DNA of 64,000 bases from Hydractinia symbiolongicarpus (Eukaryota > Cnidaria > Hydrozoa > Anthoathecata > Hydractiniidae), in the NCBI RefSeq assembly GCF_029227915.1, contig NC_079889.1, forward strand, positions 7,006,001 to 7,070,000. Reading direction: 5' to 3'. Each line of letters begins with the position of its first letter. Within the stretch, counting starts at the first letter, position 1. Below the pieces are notes generated by a model that saw nothing but the letters and a program-made list of their open reading frames with translations, searched no databases and was not told where the DNA came from. A program made the position numbers and the translations under genes. Below, piece by piece: positions 12,381 to 26,900 of the stretch.

Positions 12381-14887
12381 TGGTCACAGACTAGATAACC
12401 TCTGTTAGGTTTTTTTGTGTAGCATATGTTATTGTATATATTATTCCTTAGAAAAGATATTTACTTACTTACTTACTAGTTCTTGCTTATAATTGCTTTT
12501 TAAAAGGGCAAACCGCTGGCAAAAGTGCAATATAATTTTTGTTTACATTAAGTCATAAAAAACTTATTTTGCGCCGTTTCACCGATTAAAAAAAAAATTC
12601 ACCGTGCCGTTCCAATGCTATTGATGATTTCTTGAGTTGGATTGACTACATGGTGCATATTTTCAGACTAGGTTGCACATGTTGTGCCTCTGAAGCTCAT
12701 TTTAGTTGTCTTATAGACGTGCTTGGAATTAGTTTAGTAAGAAGCCAGTATAGCAAGCTATATAGAGAAAAATGTGCATATTTTTTATCATATCTGACAT
12801 AAAGTATAGTAGAGAAACATTGATATCCTTAACATAGCTAGTAGCTGTCTCTCAAGCTTAAGCTGACTAGATGCTAGGCAAGAACTAAGTCTCTCCCCAC
12901 GCACTTCGGGTTGTTTGTGTATTTAGCTAGCTAAAAATTTACCGCTTGTTATGACTCACTCAATCGGGTGGTTGTAAAAAATTGCCGCTAGTGCCGACTC
13001 ACTCGATCGAGTGGTTAACTCAATCAGGGGACACTCACCGGATCGGGGAAAGATCCTGTACTGTTTGTGCATGATAAACATATTGGCATTGGATTTTGAA
13101 CTTGGATTTTTAGAGAGAAATTTTTGATTTTGAAAATACCTTACTGGATTTGGATTTGGACTTGAACTTCTTTTTGGATTTGTAAAGAAATGTTTAGGTT
13201 GTAATATTTGTGAAGATCTAGAAAGTTATTATCCATTGTCAAAATACTTGTCAAAACTCTACAATGTTATCTATTCCTAAAGTGAAACTTAAGCTCGAAA
13301 AATAATCTGGCTTCTCTATAATGGGTGTAAAAATTTTCAATACACTGCCCATAAAGATACGGTGAACAGGTTCGGTCGCAAAATTTTAGAAATAGAGTCA
13401 GTAGTCATTTTAATTGCAAATAATTTTTATTATTTTGATATTTTTATAAATTTGTTTTTCGATGATAACTACACTTATCTGTATGTTTGTCCCTTGATTC
13501 GTCTACTTGAACACTCCTATCTTTCAAGAGTGGTATCAGAAAGAATACCTGTCTCTCTTCCCTGCTTTTGCTATTGCCCTATAATTTTTTTTGTACGCTT
13601 CCCTTATTGAAAAATATCAAAAAGGGAAAAATGATAATTTTAGTTTACTAGACTAAGGTGGTATTTGATTTTTTGTTTTTCTATGGTATTTGTTTCAGTC
13701 ACAATGTGTATTTTACATGATTTTTTGTTATATATACGTATGTTTTTATCGGTTTCTTTATCAGGACACGCAGTTATAGCAGTAATTTATTACTAAAGTG
13801 TAAATCTTTATGATAAATAAATAAATTACTCTCTGAAGCTTGTTTGAATTATTGGCATAATAAGTTCCATTGCAGAAAAAGCTCTGGCGATTAACTCAAG
13901 TATTACTCAGTCCACAAGAAGTCAGTCAGCTGCCTCACGTGTATTTAATTGCTATTTCTAATTCATTAATAGATCAAAGCAATACGCTTTAATAAATGTT
14001 GTCTGGTGCTATCCCCTGTTACTTAGCTAAAAACATTACGAAGACCTAAACACGCTAAAAGTGTATACAAAACTCGTTTCTTTTTGTGTGTGTTTAAGAG
14101 ATTTTTCTACTATGGCATAAAGGGTTCAAAGTTCAACTTGCACCACCGGGCTTCGAAAATCCATAATGGCGCATAATCTCCGAAATGGTCTATAAACGGA
14201 AAATCGGGAAGTAACGGGGGGTAGTGGGGTACAAAGCCTATTTATTGGCATTTTTAGCTAACACTTATAACAGCTACTCGATCCAAACTTATTTGTTCTA
14301 TTAGACAAAAAAATATCCTACCTTTTCGCGAAAAAATATCAGTCATATTACCTTAAGCTGATTTTATATGATTCTTTTTCTATCGAAATTTTGAGAATCT
14401 CAATAATTCTCTTGGTATACTTCGCGTAGCAAACGTGCTCCACAATTTCGCTTCGCTCGCGAAGCTCAATTGCTTCGCAAAAACGCTTATTTCCGTGATT
14501 TGCGTGTTACTGACAATTTGGAAGGAAAAACAACTATGAATTTTATTTTTATGATTCCACTATTGCTTTCTTCTTACTTCCTACCTGTTCTGAGATTTTA
14601 TTAAATCCCTTTGACTCTCCTCTAATGTTTTCAGGACTGTCCTCTTCATTTTTTTTTCTGAGGTTTCTGAGGTATTACGATTCTGCTCTTGGGTTTCTTT
14701 CTTTTACTGATTGCTTTTCCATCTGACGATTTGTGGATTAGCATGTTGATTTCTTTGTCTGATGACGATTCTTTCATTTCTTCTTTTTTTATTGCGCACA
14801 TAATGGACAGAGTGTAGAAAGGAACTTCTTTATTTTTAAATAAGTTTTGTATATATATATAGCTGATATAGGAGAAGGTTTGTACAG
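12381..14887. other. Stretch without recognised genes
   Basis: It holds short TTAC repeats near 12468, the GATCGAGTGGTT cluster near 12955-13050, and a GC-richer CTTCGC/GCGAAG patch at 14420-14490. No coding similarity was seen on either strand. The reverse-strand frame at 14646-14903 is Lys/Ser-rich but unrecognised and overlaps the next MITE. Confidence 0.4.
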
Positions 14888-15324
14888 TTAGGGACAACTG
14901 CAAGTATTCTGCCTAAATAGGCTATGATAGACAAATTAGGCGAAATTTATCTCCTAACTAGTCTATCAACATTAAATTTACTTATTACAGCCTTCTGGTC
15001 CGTGGTCGCACCGATCTTTAAAGTTAAATATGATCTAACAAACCTCCCTTGGATGTAGTAATATTATTTTCCTAAATGTTATGGTGCGTTTTGAAGATAT
15101 TGCTTTTAATTTGTTTTGCTGCTAATCCGCATGCGCACAACATTTTTTTCCTGCATGTTTTAAAAAACCGCTGAAATAGACTATTTTCATTTAAAAAAAG
15201 ATGGCACAAGATTAGGCTATGATGTTCTAAATGGACTATTCTCTCCAAGTTAAGCTATTAAAAATCTCCTAATTTAGCTACTAGCTTATTTAGGAGAAAT
15301 AGTCTAATTTGCAGTTGTCCCTAA
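14888..15324. mobile_element. MITE with TTAGGGACAACTGCAA terminal inverted repeats
   Basis: TTAGGGACAACTGCAA at 14888-14903 is perfectly inverted at 15309-15324. Reading TA at each edge as the target duplication leaves GGGACAACTGCAA TIRs, which would suit a mariner-type non-autonomous element. Subterminal TAAATAGGCTA / TAGCTTATTTAGG segments are also inverted. About 437 bp, no coding capacity. Confidence 0.7.
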
Positions 15325-15695
15325 ATGTTGTAGGACGTTTCAATCTATATTATATACCATTCTCTTCTTGTCAAGAAATTTCCTGGGGGATGTGTCCACC
15401 TATTTTGACCTGTTGTTAGTCAACTGATGTTTTAATTGCTTGGAATAAGGTTTCTTTTTAGCCTCGTTTTTTTTCAATTTGAGAATATATATATACATTT
15501 TGTCTTATTTACGGAACTTTCAACAATTTAGATAAAATCGTCATTTCAAGGGTATACCTCTTAATAAGGAAACAAAAATACTTTATATCAAATAGAATAT
15601 ATACCTACAATACTATAACAGAAAACGGTGCCATTATAGAAAACCAAAAACAAAAAAATTGTTTGTTTAAAAATTTGTTGACAAATTTGTTAAAC

Positions 15696-16083
15696 CAGGG
15701 TTCGAATTAGAAAAGTAAAGTCGATTCGCAAAAATTTCAGCACTCTGTAACGGAGTAAATGACCATCTAGATGTGGCCTGGGATCACCTTAGATCAATTA
15801 CATTTTCCTATCGCTGTTCTTCATTCTTAGGTTTTTAAAATACGATCTAAAAAGGTGTTTCTATCGTCGTTCTTTGTTCTTAAACTTTTTAAATGCGATC
15901 TAAAAAAGCTTTTCTATCGCCGTTCTTCGTTCTTAAACTTTTAAAATGTGATCTTAAAAAGTATTTCTATCACCACTTAAAAATATTCGATTCGCATTTT
16001 TATCATTTTCTTCGCAAAGTGATTCGCAAAAATGTCATTTCGATTCGCAAATTGCGAATTGTAAACTGCTTATTCGAACCCTG
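15696..16083. mobile_element. MITE-like element with CAGGGTTCGAAT ends and internal repeats
   Basis: CAGGGTTCGAATTAG at the left is matched by the inverse of GCTTATTCGAACCCTG at the right. Inside are three imperfect units of about 58 bp around TTTCTATCGTCGTTC and GATCTAAAAA, plus several GATTCGCAAA motifs near each end. The CAG start suggests hAT-like ends, but the flanking bases do not form a clean 8-bp duplication. Confidence 0.55.
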
Positions 16084-16980
16084 TTAACTAGGAGGTTGGT
16101 ATATAATTGTTGTTGTTACGATGTTTAACGAAGAAGAATTCGGATAAGATATCACATCAAACAAGGATGGCACCCTTGTTCTCAGGACCACCTGAGATGT
16201 TCGAAAATTTCATTATTTTATCTGAATCTTTCTCTGCTGAAAGGAGTCTGAGTTAAAATATGATTTTTTGACCTTTTTCATTCACACTGAAAACCAACAT
16301 TTGCAATTTTTGTGTTACGATGTTTAACGAAGAAGAATTGGAAGAAGGTGTGCGTTGATTCGCACATGTAAATCAAGTAACACGTGTGATGTAAAATGCA
16401 TGTGCAAAGAATGTTAACCTGCGATACGGGCTCCGAGGTTATTTTTGTTGCGCATTTATTTTGCGGTAGAATAGTGGGGGACGTTTTAAATCTTGAACCC
16501 CAAATACGATGATCGAGCATTAGTTAAGAACCGCATGGCTGGATTTCTTGTGTAAGACCTGGTTACCAACGACGAAGAGGCCCGGCGAAAGAGATTTATG
16601 TCTACTAGTTCTTTTAACTAAGTCATGAGTCAGTAAATTAGCTAGGGTAAACAGGTTGGCTATTAATAGGCTTGCTCGTGGATTAAAAGAACCTGGACTA
16701 TTCAATAATTTCTGAGATCTAAAAGTATCTATCGGACGTTTTGTCTGTCTCCAAAAATTATTTGGAGGGCTGCCATCACACACTACAAAATGGATTTTAT
16801 AGGCTGTTTTATGAAACTGTATTTATTTTTCAGGCGTGCGATTAATCACATGCCTGAAACGATTTAGGCGTATGCCAAGGCGTGCGCGTGCGATCGCACG
16901 CCTCTCCTGAAAAAAGACTGAAGCATTGTGCAAGAGGGCTAGTGCCAAGTTAATCTGCTTTAAGACAAATATCTATATTT

Positions 16981-17641
16981 ATGTCATTTGATAAACGGGG
17001 TATTACAGCAAATTTGTTTGTAGCGTCAGAAACCAGATATTGTCCTCTTATTTGGTCTTTCACTAGGTCATCTCTCGCAAAAATAGAACGAGTGCATAGC
17101 AGAGCCCTTCAGTTGCTTAATGATTCTACACAAGAGAGATTGGTCTGCAAAACTATTGTGAGAAATGGTTTAAGCCCATCCTATATGCAAAGTGTTTTCC
17201 TTTTGTAGAAACTCCACTATACAATTTGCAAAGGGGGTGTGCTATTGTGAGAAACAGAATTAGATCTACAAGATTTGGTCTACAGTCTGCTTCTTATATT
17301 GGTGCTCGGTTATGGGACAGTCTTCCAATGACAGTGAAAAGTGAGACATCTTTTAGCGTTTTCTGCAATAAGATTCGGCAGTTGGATAGTGTACACTGCA
17401 AATGCTGTCTATGTGCTACCTATTTTTTTCTTTATATTTTAATTATAGTCAATCTTAATTAGCCTTAGTAGGCTAACCACCTTCCTTCCCAGAAATTATT
17501 ATCTCATTCAATTGATGAATCATTTCTGGCAGGGAAATGGTACAGTTTAAATTTTTTTCATTTTATTATATTAAAATACCTTATGCAACATTGTATATTT
17601 TATCGACTCTAAATAAAGTTATCAAATCAAATCAAATCAAA
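16981..17641 (+). pseudogene. 3' end of a non-LTR retrotransposon (reverse-transcriptase C-terminus)
   Basis: The frame at 16981-17208 reads YCPLIWSF...LAKIERVHSRALQLL, the typical post-RT segment of Jockey/CR1/RTE-like LINE polyproteins. After a one-base shift near 17195 it continues as LYNLQRG...YIGARLWDSLP, a conserved C-terminal block, ending at 17462. The 3' UTR finishes in AATAAAGTTATCAAATCAAATC repeats (about 17615-17640), a simple-repeat tail as in L2/CR1-like LINEs. The upstream RT and endonuclease are missing, so this is a 5'-truncated dead copy. Confidence 0.75.
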
Positions 17642-17977
17642 AATTCATGCGAAATGGGTGTTGTGAAGTTATCATATAGATGAGAGAGAAAATAATGACA
17701 ATGTTAATTACCAAAATTTTTTGACATAGTATTTTGGATAAGTATTTAGACAGTAAAAGACTTACTTTATTCAGCTGCCAGGCTGTTTTCATTTTTCTGC
17801 AACAAATTTAAAGTATAAAAGTTGGAAATGTCTAGCTTTTTGTATATACACCAAGTGTTATAAGCTTTGTTTTGTAGAAAAAATGTGAGAGCAATGCCAT
17901 CTTTAGCTTAATTATTGCCTGTAGTGATACTTGAATATAATACCATGAATAGATAATATATATATATTGGAAGCATC

Positions 17978-20900
17978 ATGGAGCCAGTTCGCTTTGGAAG
18001 TGACTTCAAAAATCAACCTCGCATTGGTCAAAGATATATACAGTCTACAGCTGGTGCAGTTTCTCTTAAATCAACAAAAGGTGTACTACAATGTTTTATT
18101 GTTATTTCTTATAACAATTTAATTCTCTTTTTCCATTTGCCTTATGTATAAAACACATAAATTGTAAGATTTTCTAATTTTGTTTCTGGGCCGTCTCATA
18201 TTATCAGACCATATATATTTTGATGATTTTGGACATTAGTATAAGTTGTTTTAAATTTATTGGAAAATGTTTATGAAGAATAAATTGAAAAACAATTTGA
18301 TTATAAAGAAAGAAACATTTTAGTTTATTTTTCAGAAATTGTATTTCTAGAAACTTTCCAAGAAATAATATATTTTGCATTACCTGGTCATAAAATTCAT
18401 AAAAATAACACCTTGAAATTTCAAAATTGTTAAGTTTCATGAGTTCTTAATCTAAATGCAAAACTGGCCCTGACCCTGGCTGGTCTAAATGTATATTCAA
18501 ACAAGAAGCCCTGCGGCTTAAAGATTTCCGCCATTAGCAATAATCTGAAAAAAGATATAAAATCGTGACATATTTGTCACGATTTTATAGCTATAATACA
18601 TTATCTTTCACCAAAAATATCCAGCCTCAACAATTCCTCTTTAAATTAAAATTCATTGATAATTAATTAGTTCTGCTGAATATAGCTTTAGTCTACGTGC
18701 TTACAAAATTGTAGTACAGAAGGAAATGATGTAATTATACAACATCAAAGATGGCGCATTATAAGACGATCTTCATTATGCTACACTGCACGAGCTTATA
18801 CTTTCGATTATAAACTTTAAAATAAAGTAATATTCATTGGATAATAAAACAATTTGTTGCACTGTTAGGATTCTTATTGGCTTAAAACTCATTTTAGCCT
18901 CGTTCTCAGAAAAAAATCTGTCAAAACGAGGATTTAAGCTTTAGCCTGGATAAGGTTTAGGCGTCCAGGCTCTGGGCTGTCTCTATCTATCTATCTCTCT
19001 ATCTCTCTCTCCACTTCCCAGGTGATATTAAAGATTCTGCCTTCGCCGGCGGAAATCAATAATAATAATTTGTCTCGTTCAATGATGTGCAAATCAGAAA
19101 TGTTGTTGTCAAGCTAAAGTTAGCATAGTTTGAATTTTAGTGGTACTGCATGCAAACGAGTTAGGCAGATCAAATTTTACTTTTTATTTCACTTTTATGC
19201 ACTTATAAACATTTTAGGAAATATACAATTTTAAACTTATCACTTCTTCCATTCATTAAGTTATGCATAATTCATACTAAACAAGTGGAAAGTTTTGGTT
19301 CATAAACAGAAAAGATATTAAGAAAAAAAGCTTTGTTTATGATCTTCCACATTTTTGTGGATATAAGATTGAAATTGATTTAACATTGACTATAGTTTGT
19401 GTTGTCTCAATAAACCAACTGCAATCGCTTAATTTTAGGAGATTTGCTTGTTCAAAAGGTCAGTGTCAAAAGATATATTGCTGGAAAAAAGTAGGTGATG
19501 AACAACTATATATAGATACCGTAATGTTTCTACAACTTAATATTTTTAAATCTGCATTAATTAAACTTTCAGACCTGAGTGGGCACCTGAACATTCAAGT
19601 GAAGAAGAGAGTGAAGATGAAGCTGAAGATGAAATTGAAGATGAAGGCGATTCTCCACGACAGGTCTTGCACTAAGTTATACATTTCATTGTCCCACTCA
19701 CAATGTCAAAGTTAGTCTCTTTTGAAAACTTTTAGTCTGTACACATATCTTTTTTTGAAATATTTTGTTGATTTATTATGCCATATTTTTTTGTTTTTTA
19801 ACCCTGTAGTTTGTTTTGCGTTAAACTGAAACGTCTTTTCTTATGTGACTATCCCCGAATTCAAATTTAATTTTACATATAAAAGCAATTCTCTAGAAAA
19901 CATAGGTATTTTTTTAAATGAACTTTCGGCTGTGGCCAAAGCCATGATCACATCAATGTATTTGTTTACAAGAAAATCTTATATAAATAATCTCAATGAA
20001 GCAAGTGATCCACAACTGCACTATTATGACAAGTAGCAGTTACCATTTTTGGGTTCAGTTTCACTTAAAGCCAGAACTTTTTTATTTAAATCATTTCGTG
20101 CTATCATGCTGCGATTTGCACAGTACTTTCAAATCTTTTGTACGATTAGATTCTTTGCTTGCTTCAATCCAATTACACATTTTGGAGATTAAAGAGATTC
20201 TTTTTATACATATAAAATATGCCTTGATAAGAATATGACATCAGCACCTCTGTGTTTGTTTAATTGACTGAATTAGTCGTAATGGTACATAGCACATTTT
20301 AGAGCAAATCCTAAAAGCCTCTTTTTCATTAGGGTGAATCAACGTCCAAGTGTTTACTGTTAAACAACTTTTTTGAGAACTAACTAAAAGTCCAGAAAAC
20401 GCTTCAATGTTTTGTAATTGAAGTTGAGCGTAAGCATGAAAGCCATTAGATATAATTTTCCGTGGCAAAAAAATATTATGTCTGATCAACGAACGTTCGC
20501 AGAACTGTTTTCGCACTCAAACTTGGTTTCAGCGAAAGACTAGCATTATCCAAGGAGGAAAGTGTGAGTTTAGCCAACATGAGAATGAAAAAATATTTCT
20601 TAGTGGCAACTTTGTTCCAAGTATTTGAAAATTTATTTCTTTTAAAAGTCCAAATTTTATATGTAGGTTCATGTTGCTGATATTGAGGATGATTTACCTG
20701 AAGAAGTCGAAAGGTTTGTACAATATACTGCAGTTTTATGTATTGTTGGAATTCAATTTTTTTATATATGAAAAATATTTTTATTCTGGTTAGGCAAGAT
20801 CATGGCCAACGAAAAATATACGAACCTCGCATCGTGACTAAACATGACGATGATGAGGATGATGTGGTAGAAGAACATGAGCACAAAGTAAACCTTAGGC

Positions 20901-23900
20901 TTTTTTAGTGGCTCCTGGTTGTTGGTTTTTTAATGAATATTTATAATTACGTTGTATTTTTAGATTAACTGGGCGAAAAATACTGAAAGTAGGTATGCTG
21001 TTATATTGTTCTTACTATGTTTTTGTCAAGAGTTGTTTAATTTTTAAGAATAATCCTGTTTTGTACACTGAATAATTCTTTCTTCGTTTAAATTTAGCGA
21101 AGGTGAAGAAGAAGAAGAAGAAAAGGAAGAAGATATGTTAGATGAAGATGTAAAACCTTTTTTATTAATGACAAGTCTAGTTTTGTTTTTACTTGGTCTG
21201 TGTTATGCTGATGACTTCCTTTTAGGTTATTGAAAGAAGAAGGCAATTGCTTAAAGCGAAAGCTAAAACACAAAATGCAGAAGAAAAGGTAGATAAAACT
21301 ATGTATAGTTGATATGGAAATTTAATATTGCTTTGTATGTTTGCAGGTTTACAAAATGTTGTTGTAACTATACTGAAATTTTCACTCAGGATCTTCTTGA
21401 TATTGAAGAAGAGGACGATGATGAAGAAGAAGAAGATGACGAGGTTTGATTTCAATCTCATTGAACATTGAAATTAATTGTGATACAAGCTGGCTTATTT
21501 TTATTAACCTTTTTTTTGTAGTCATCAGAATACGAAGAGTACAGTGACTCTGATGAAGAAAATGGACTTCGATTGAAACCTGTATTTGTGAGGAAGTATG
21601 CCGCTCTTCTGTATCTGTTGATAAATAAACAGGGTGTTGCACGGCTGCGATAGTTTAACAAATAAAAGATTTTGTTTCAGAAACGACCGTGTGACCGTTC
21701 ATGAGCGTGAAAAGATGCAAGAAGATGACATGTCCGAAGAGAAACACAAGAAGCTTGTCGAAGAAAGAAAAAGACAGTCTGCTAGGGTAAAGACTGCATT
21801 ACGTTTTCGTTAATCGTGTTTTTGTGTGTTGATCTGAAGAATAAAATGTACCTTGTATTTCATTTATTTTATGTTAGTTGGTGAATGAGATCATGCGTGA
21901 TGAACTGAAAGAAGTTCAGGGAGGTCGGTTTGTTATTCTTACATTTTTCCAAATGTTATTTTTTAAAAAAGTTCGCTTCGTCTATGGCAATAAATATGAT
22001 AGTAAAAATAGGAATTGGGTATAATTTCATGTTTTTATAAAATTAAATCAGACTTCTTTGGTCTACCTTTTACTGCTCAGTGTTATGCGCTATTAATTTT
22101 TGAAAAAATTCGGCAGCCTGTAGGGGTTGGCTTTACGTTATTTTAACGCCTCTCTCATATGTTTGGATATTAAGATTATAAATTTTTATTTCAAATAATT
22201 AATGCTGATTTTTTCAAATTACAAATGAACTTGGAATACAAATTCATTTGGTTGTTTTAAAAACAATCAATTTTTTTCACTTCGCCATAAACATTGTTTA
22301 GCTATAATTAGGAAAAAACGCCCAAAAATTGTCATTGTTTACCTGGGTAACTTTATTACGCAAATTGTTTATGTTCAAAGTATTTATTTCATTTACGCTA
22401 TTATTTATCATTTATATTACCCAAACAAACTGTTTAGCAATTGTTTAAGATAGCAATTTGGGGGCGATTGTTTAACTTTGGCATTGTTAATAAAAAATTG
22501 TAATGTGCCCTTAATTATAATTTCTTTAATCAAAGTTGATACACCCCATCGACTTTTCAAAATAATGAAGTGATTGATGGCGTGTATTGTGGAAGGCTTG
22601 TTGTCACATCAATTATAAAATGCTAGTCGAATTTATTTTAGTTGAGCAAGAAGAGAACCTGGTGATCACAGACGATGAAAACGATGAAGAGGAGGTATAA
22701 CATTGTTTGCAACGGTGGTGCCAAAGAACTCCTCCTTTATGCTTGAAATATTCTCTATCCTTTGCTGTATTTTTAGCACAGGAAACCTCCGCAACCTAAT
22801 TGTAATAGCATCGCCGTCCATTAAAAGTTTCATCACGCCACGTGCATGCTGATTTAGATCTCAATTTCATTTTAAAATAGAAGCATAAGTCACCTTACTA
22901 TTCCTTTAAAAATAACACAAAAACTTCTTAAGGTGTGAGTAAGGGAAATAGTGTGATGTTTTAAAATAGCTTCTATTAAAATTACGTGAAAGTTGTAATA
23001 TTGTTGTTTAATATTATCTGAAAGTTTATAAAATTGCCTAAAAGATGATATGAAAATTATTGGAAACGAAATAAAATTAAAGACGTTAAAAGACGCTAAA
23101 AAAATGACCCCTCCTTTACTAATGCATCTCCATTTACAAAACTTTTAGTTTTTTATGATTGATGTTCACTGTTTTGTAATCGCAACACATTGATCTAAAA
23201 ACGATCTGAAAATTATAGTGTAATTGAATTTCCGCGCCCGAAGGCGTAGGAAATTCTTTAAAACCGTCTTTTTTTTCTTTCGGAGCATTTTTTGAGAAAA
23301 AATCGACCCTGGGATTTCACGTTCCTCTGAGAGGAGGATAGATAACTGACTAACTAACTAACTAACCCTGTCCCAAATGGTCAATTGCAACGTCACAGAT
23401 TTAAACTTCGTACCCAAGCTCCCGAAGTACTGGGAAGTCATCTAAATGACGTTTCAGGCCAAAATTGGTATTTGTTTTTGACAAAATTTGGCACAGTTAA
23501 CAAAAAAAGTATGCTGAACATAATGGTGACATCATAATTTTGGTTTTTGTCATCTAAATGTCATTTTAGGCCAAAATTGGTCCAAAAATTAAAACTACTT
23601 CATTTTCAACAAAATTTGACACAGTTAACGTATGCTGAACATGATGGTGACATCAAAATTTTCATTTCTTGTTACCTAAATGTCATTTTAGGCCAAAATT
23701 GGTCCAAAAGTTAAAACTACTTTATTTTTGACAAAATTTGGCACAGTTAATAAAAAAGTATGCTAAAAATGATGGTCACATCAAAATTTTGATTTTCTGT
23801 CAACTAAATGCCGTTTAAGACCATAAACGTTTCAATCGAAAGACTTTCAACCATAAATGATAGGCTGTATTTTTTGTTAGCAATTTCTTTAAAAATGTGA

Positions 23901-26900
23901 GTTTATTATGACACGTTTTATTTTGTTTGCGTTTGTTGTAAGATATAATGTCACTTGTGTGCTTTATCACCAGAGCTTCATGCACCAAACCTCTTCGAAT
24001 GTTTCGCATGATTTGGCATGACACAACAAATTAGCAGGTTGTCATCAAATATTTTGGTAGCGAGCGGAAATTCTTAGAGCCTCCAGGGCTTCTTGTTATT
24101 TTTCGTTAAGTTTAGTTAAATGGTCGCTACGGGTGTTTTTAACAACTTCTGTATAATGCGTGTGTTTGCTCATATTCGCACTTAAAATATTATATACACA
24201 AGAAGAGAGATGGCAAAGTAAAAATAAACAAAAAGGAAAAGAAAAAAAATGTTACAAAATCTGATGGAATAGAGATTAAAAAAAATGATATGATAACAGA
24301 AATCTCTGATTGTGGGTAAGCACATTTTTTATTGTTGTTCCGTAACAACTTCGTCCCCAGGTATCAGTAATGTTATCTGTACAACCGCACTCTTGCTTTG
24401 TCAAATCTATCGCTCTGTCATCTGCCATTTTCAAATTTTCGTCCCTCAACTTAAGGGCTTTACTCTCCCAGAACTGAACATGTTCCACATAACAGGGTTT
24501 GCTAACAGGCGTTGAGAGGTCCAACAAACTTGTGATTTTCAGCAAACCTCAGCGTCCTTTACCAGCCAGGCGACTACCAAGTACACTCTTTCATTTTAAA
24601 TCAAAAACTTTTCCAGACTTGGGAGTACTGAAAAACTCTTGTTTCGCATCACATTTTTCATTTTTACATTTTATGACAAACCTCGTTCCCAGACCTGGCT
24701 ATGACATACTTTACATATACATAATCTTTGCAAACATTCAGTTAAATGTGACGTATCTGTAATCCAGTTGCATGGGGAATCGGCGAGGTATGATTCATCA
24801 GAGTCGTATTCACTATCGCTGAATAAAACATCCATTATTTTCTTTCGACTTACACACTTTTGTTCAACTTGCGGATTATTTTTTATTTTTAATCTTCGCT
24901 TTTCTATTTTTTTTTTCTTTTTTTTGATGGAGCAAAAGCTTTATGACGATAAGTAGACATTTTTAAATATTTATATAGCTTGATGTTGTTAGTGTTGCTC
25001 GCTTGTAAAATGAAACTTTTTTCTGAAAAAGCATAAATGAAAGTCAAAGTGAAAAAAGTGATTTTTAATTGGTCGAATAAAAATAAAGAATCATTAAAAG
25101 TCATCATAAAAATCATTAAAAGAAAAGCGATACAAGAAATTCAATGGTATCGTTTTTTACAACGTTTGTTGTGATTACGCTATTGTTACAAAATATGCTC
25201 ATATCACAGTTTATTCCCAATTTGATAAACATAAACATTTACACCTATATTTGATCTTTTTTTAGCACGTTCAGCTGGAAGACTAACGACGACCATTGTG
25301 TTTGTTGGAAAAAAGTCGCATTTCTATTCTATTTTATAAAAAAATAATTCTGCTATTAAAAAGTTCACATTTTTTTTTATAAAAGGAGTTAAAAAAAATT
25401 GCAAAAAAAACTATTCTTTTTCCCTTACTCACACCTTAAGCTGTGTGCTATTATAAAACTGTGTTTTAGTCATCATTCCAGGTTTAAACAGGGCTTTTTA
25501 TTTCAGTACGAAGCTTGGAAAGTCAGAGAATTAAAAAGAATCAAAAGAGACAAAGAGGAGAAAGAACAGTAAGCGAAAAAATACTTGATATTTTTTGTGA
25601 GACTACCATTAGCTAACGAAATAGTTGCCCAAGATACAAAAGTTACTTTAACCGTAGTTTTTATTCAAAAAACTGCTTGATGGGTTTCGTTGATTGCAAA
25701 AAACTTTCCTTTCCTGTGACCTTTCTTAAAACAAAGTTGCCAAATTTTTGCGTGTTTTTTTTAATAATAAAACAAATAATTGTTTCTGTGGAGACTGTTG
25801 TTGATGTCGAGTTACTATAACCTCAAATGTTGCACTACATCGAATTAACTTTTAACTCGAATGTTGCACTAATTCGAATTAACTTTTACCTCGATTGTTG
25901 CACTAGTTCGAATTAACTTTTACCTCAAATGTTGAACTACTTCAAGTTAAGTTCTACTTCGAATGTTGCACTACTTCGAATTAAGGTAGTACTTGTTAAC
26001 AGAAGTTTGTTCTACAATATTATAAAAAAAAATTAAAATTTTGTAACAGAAAAAAATATAGTCGTAAGTCTTAAAAAGTGGGTCTGGTTAACTGTGAAGG
26101 GATTGGTCTCAAAAGTATACCAGTTTACAGAAAAAAAAATATGTCCACATCTTCAGCATAGTCTGAATTTAAATCGGGTGTCTCATTTTTTTTCTCAACT
26201 TTAATCGTTTTGAAAATATGCCGTAAAACATCTATAAGATCATAAAAATAACACTCAATTTTTTTTCGTTTTTCTTTCAATCACTCTTGCATCCAAATTA
26301 GCTGACCAAAAATTAAAATGAGACACTCGAGTAGAGATCAAACACTCGTGAAGCCAAAAATGAAAGTTTCAGGACGTCATCTAATGTATTTTTGAGACAG
26401 ATTCCTTTTAAGAAGAGTCGGCAACCGAAAATTTTACGAAAAAATTATTCAGAGATATTTGTTAACAAAGTTTTTTCTTTCGACCTGTGATTGTTTACAA
26501 GAAATTGAAAGGAGAATATTTAATTATTCCTTAGTTATTTAAAGTGAACTTGCGGAACTGTTATTCAACATTTTTTTTGCATAATAAAGCAAAATAAATA
26601 ATTGTCAAAGTATTTGTTTCTAATATGATGATGTTTTTTCTCACGTCAGGGGGTTTTAGGGTGAAATATGTATATGAATGTTTAAAAACAGGAAATGTAA
26701 TCGAAAAAATGATTCTGTTCAACTTTCATTTTTGTTTTGTGAAAATTTTTGTTACAAAAAGAATTTAAAAATGCCAAAAGCAAATAAAACACTGCAGAAA
26801 AAACACAGCTATATTATATAATTTAACTTTTTTCTCCAGTGCTTTTTGACTCGCTTATATCTCACACTTTATGCATACATATTGCGTAAACAGAAAATTC

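Noticed and set aside
14646-14903. Lys/Ser-rich 85-codon reverse frame
   Set aside because: No recognisable domain, overlaps the left end of a MITE, and its length is not exceptional for this composition.
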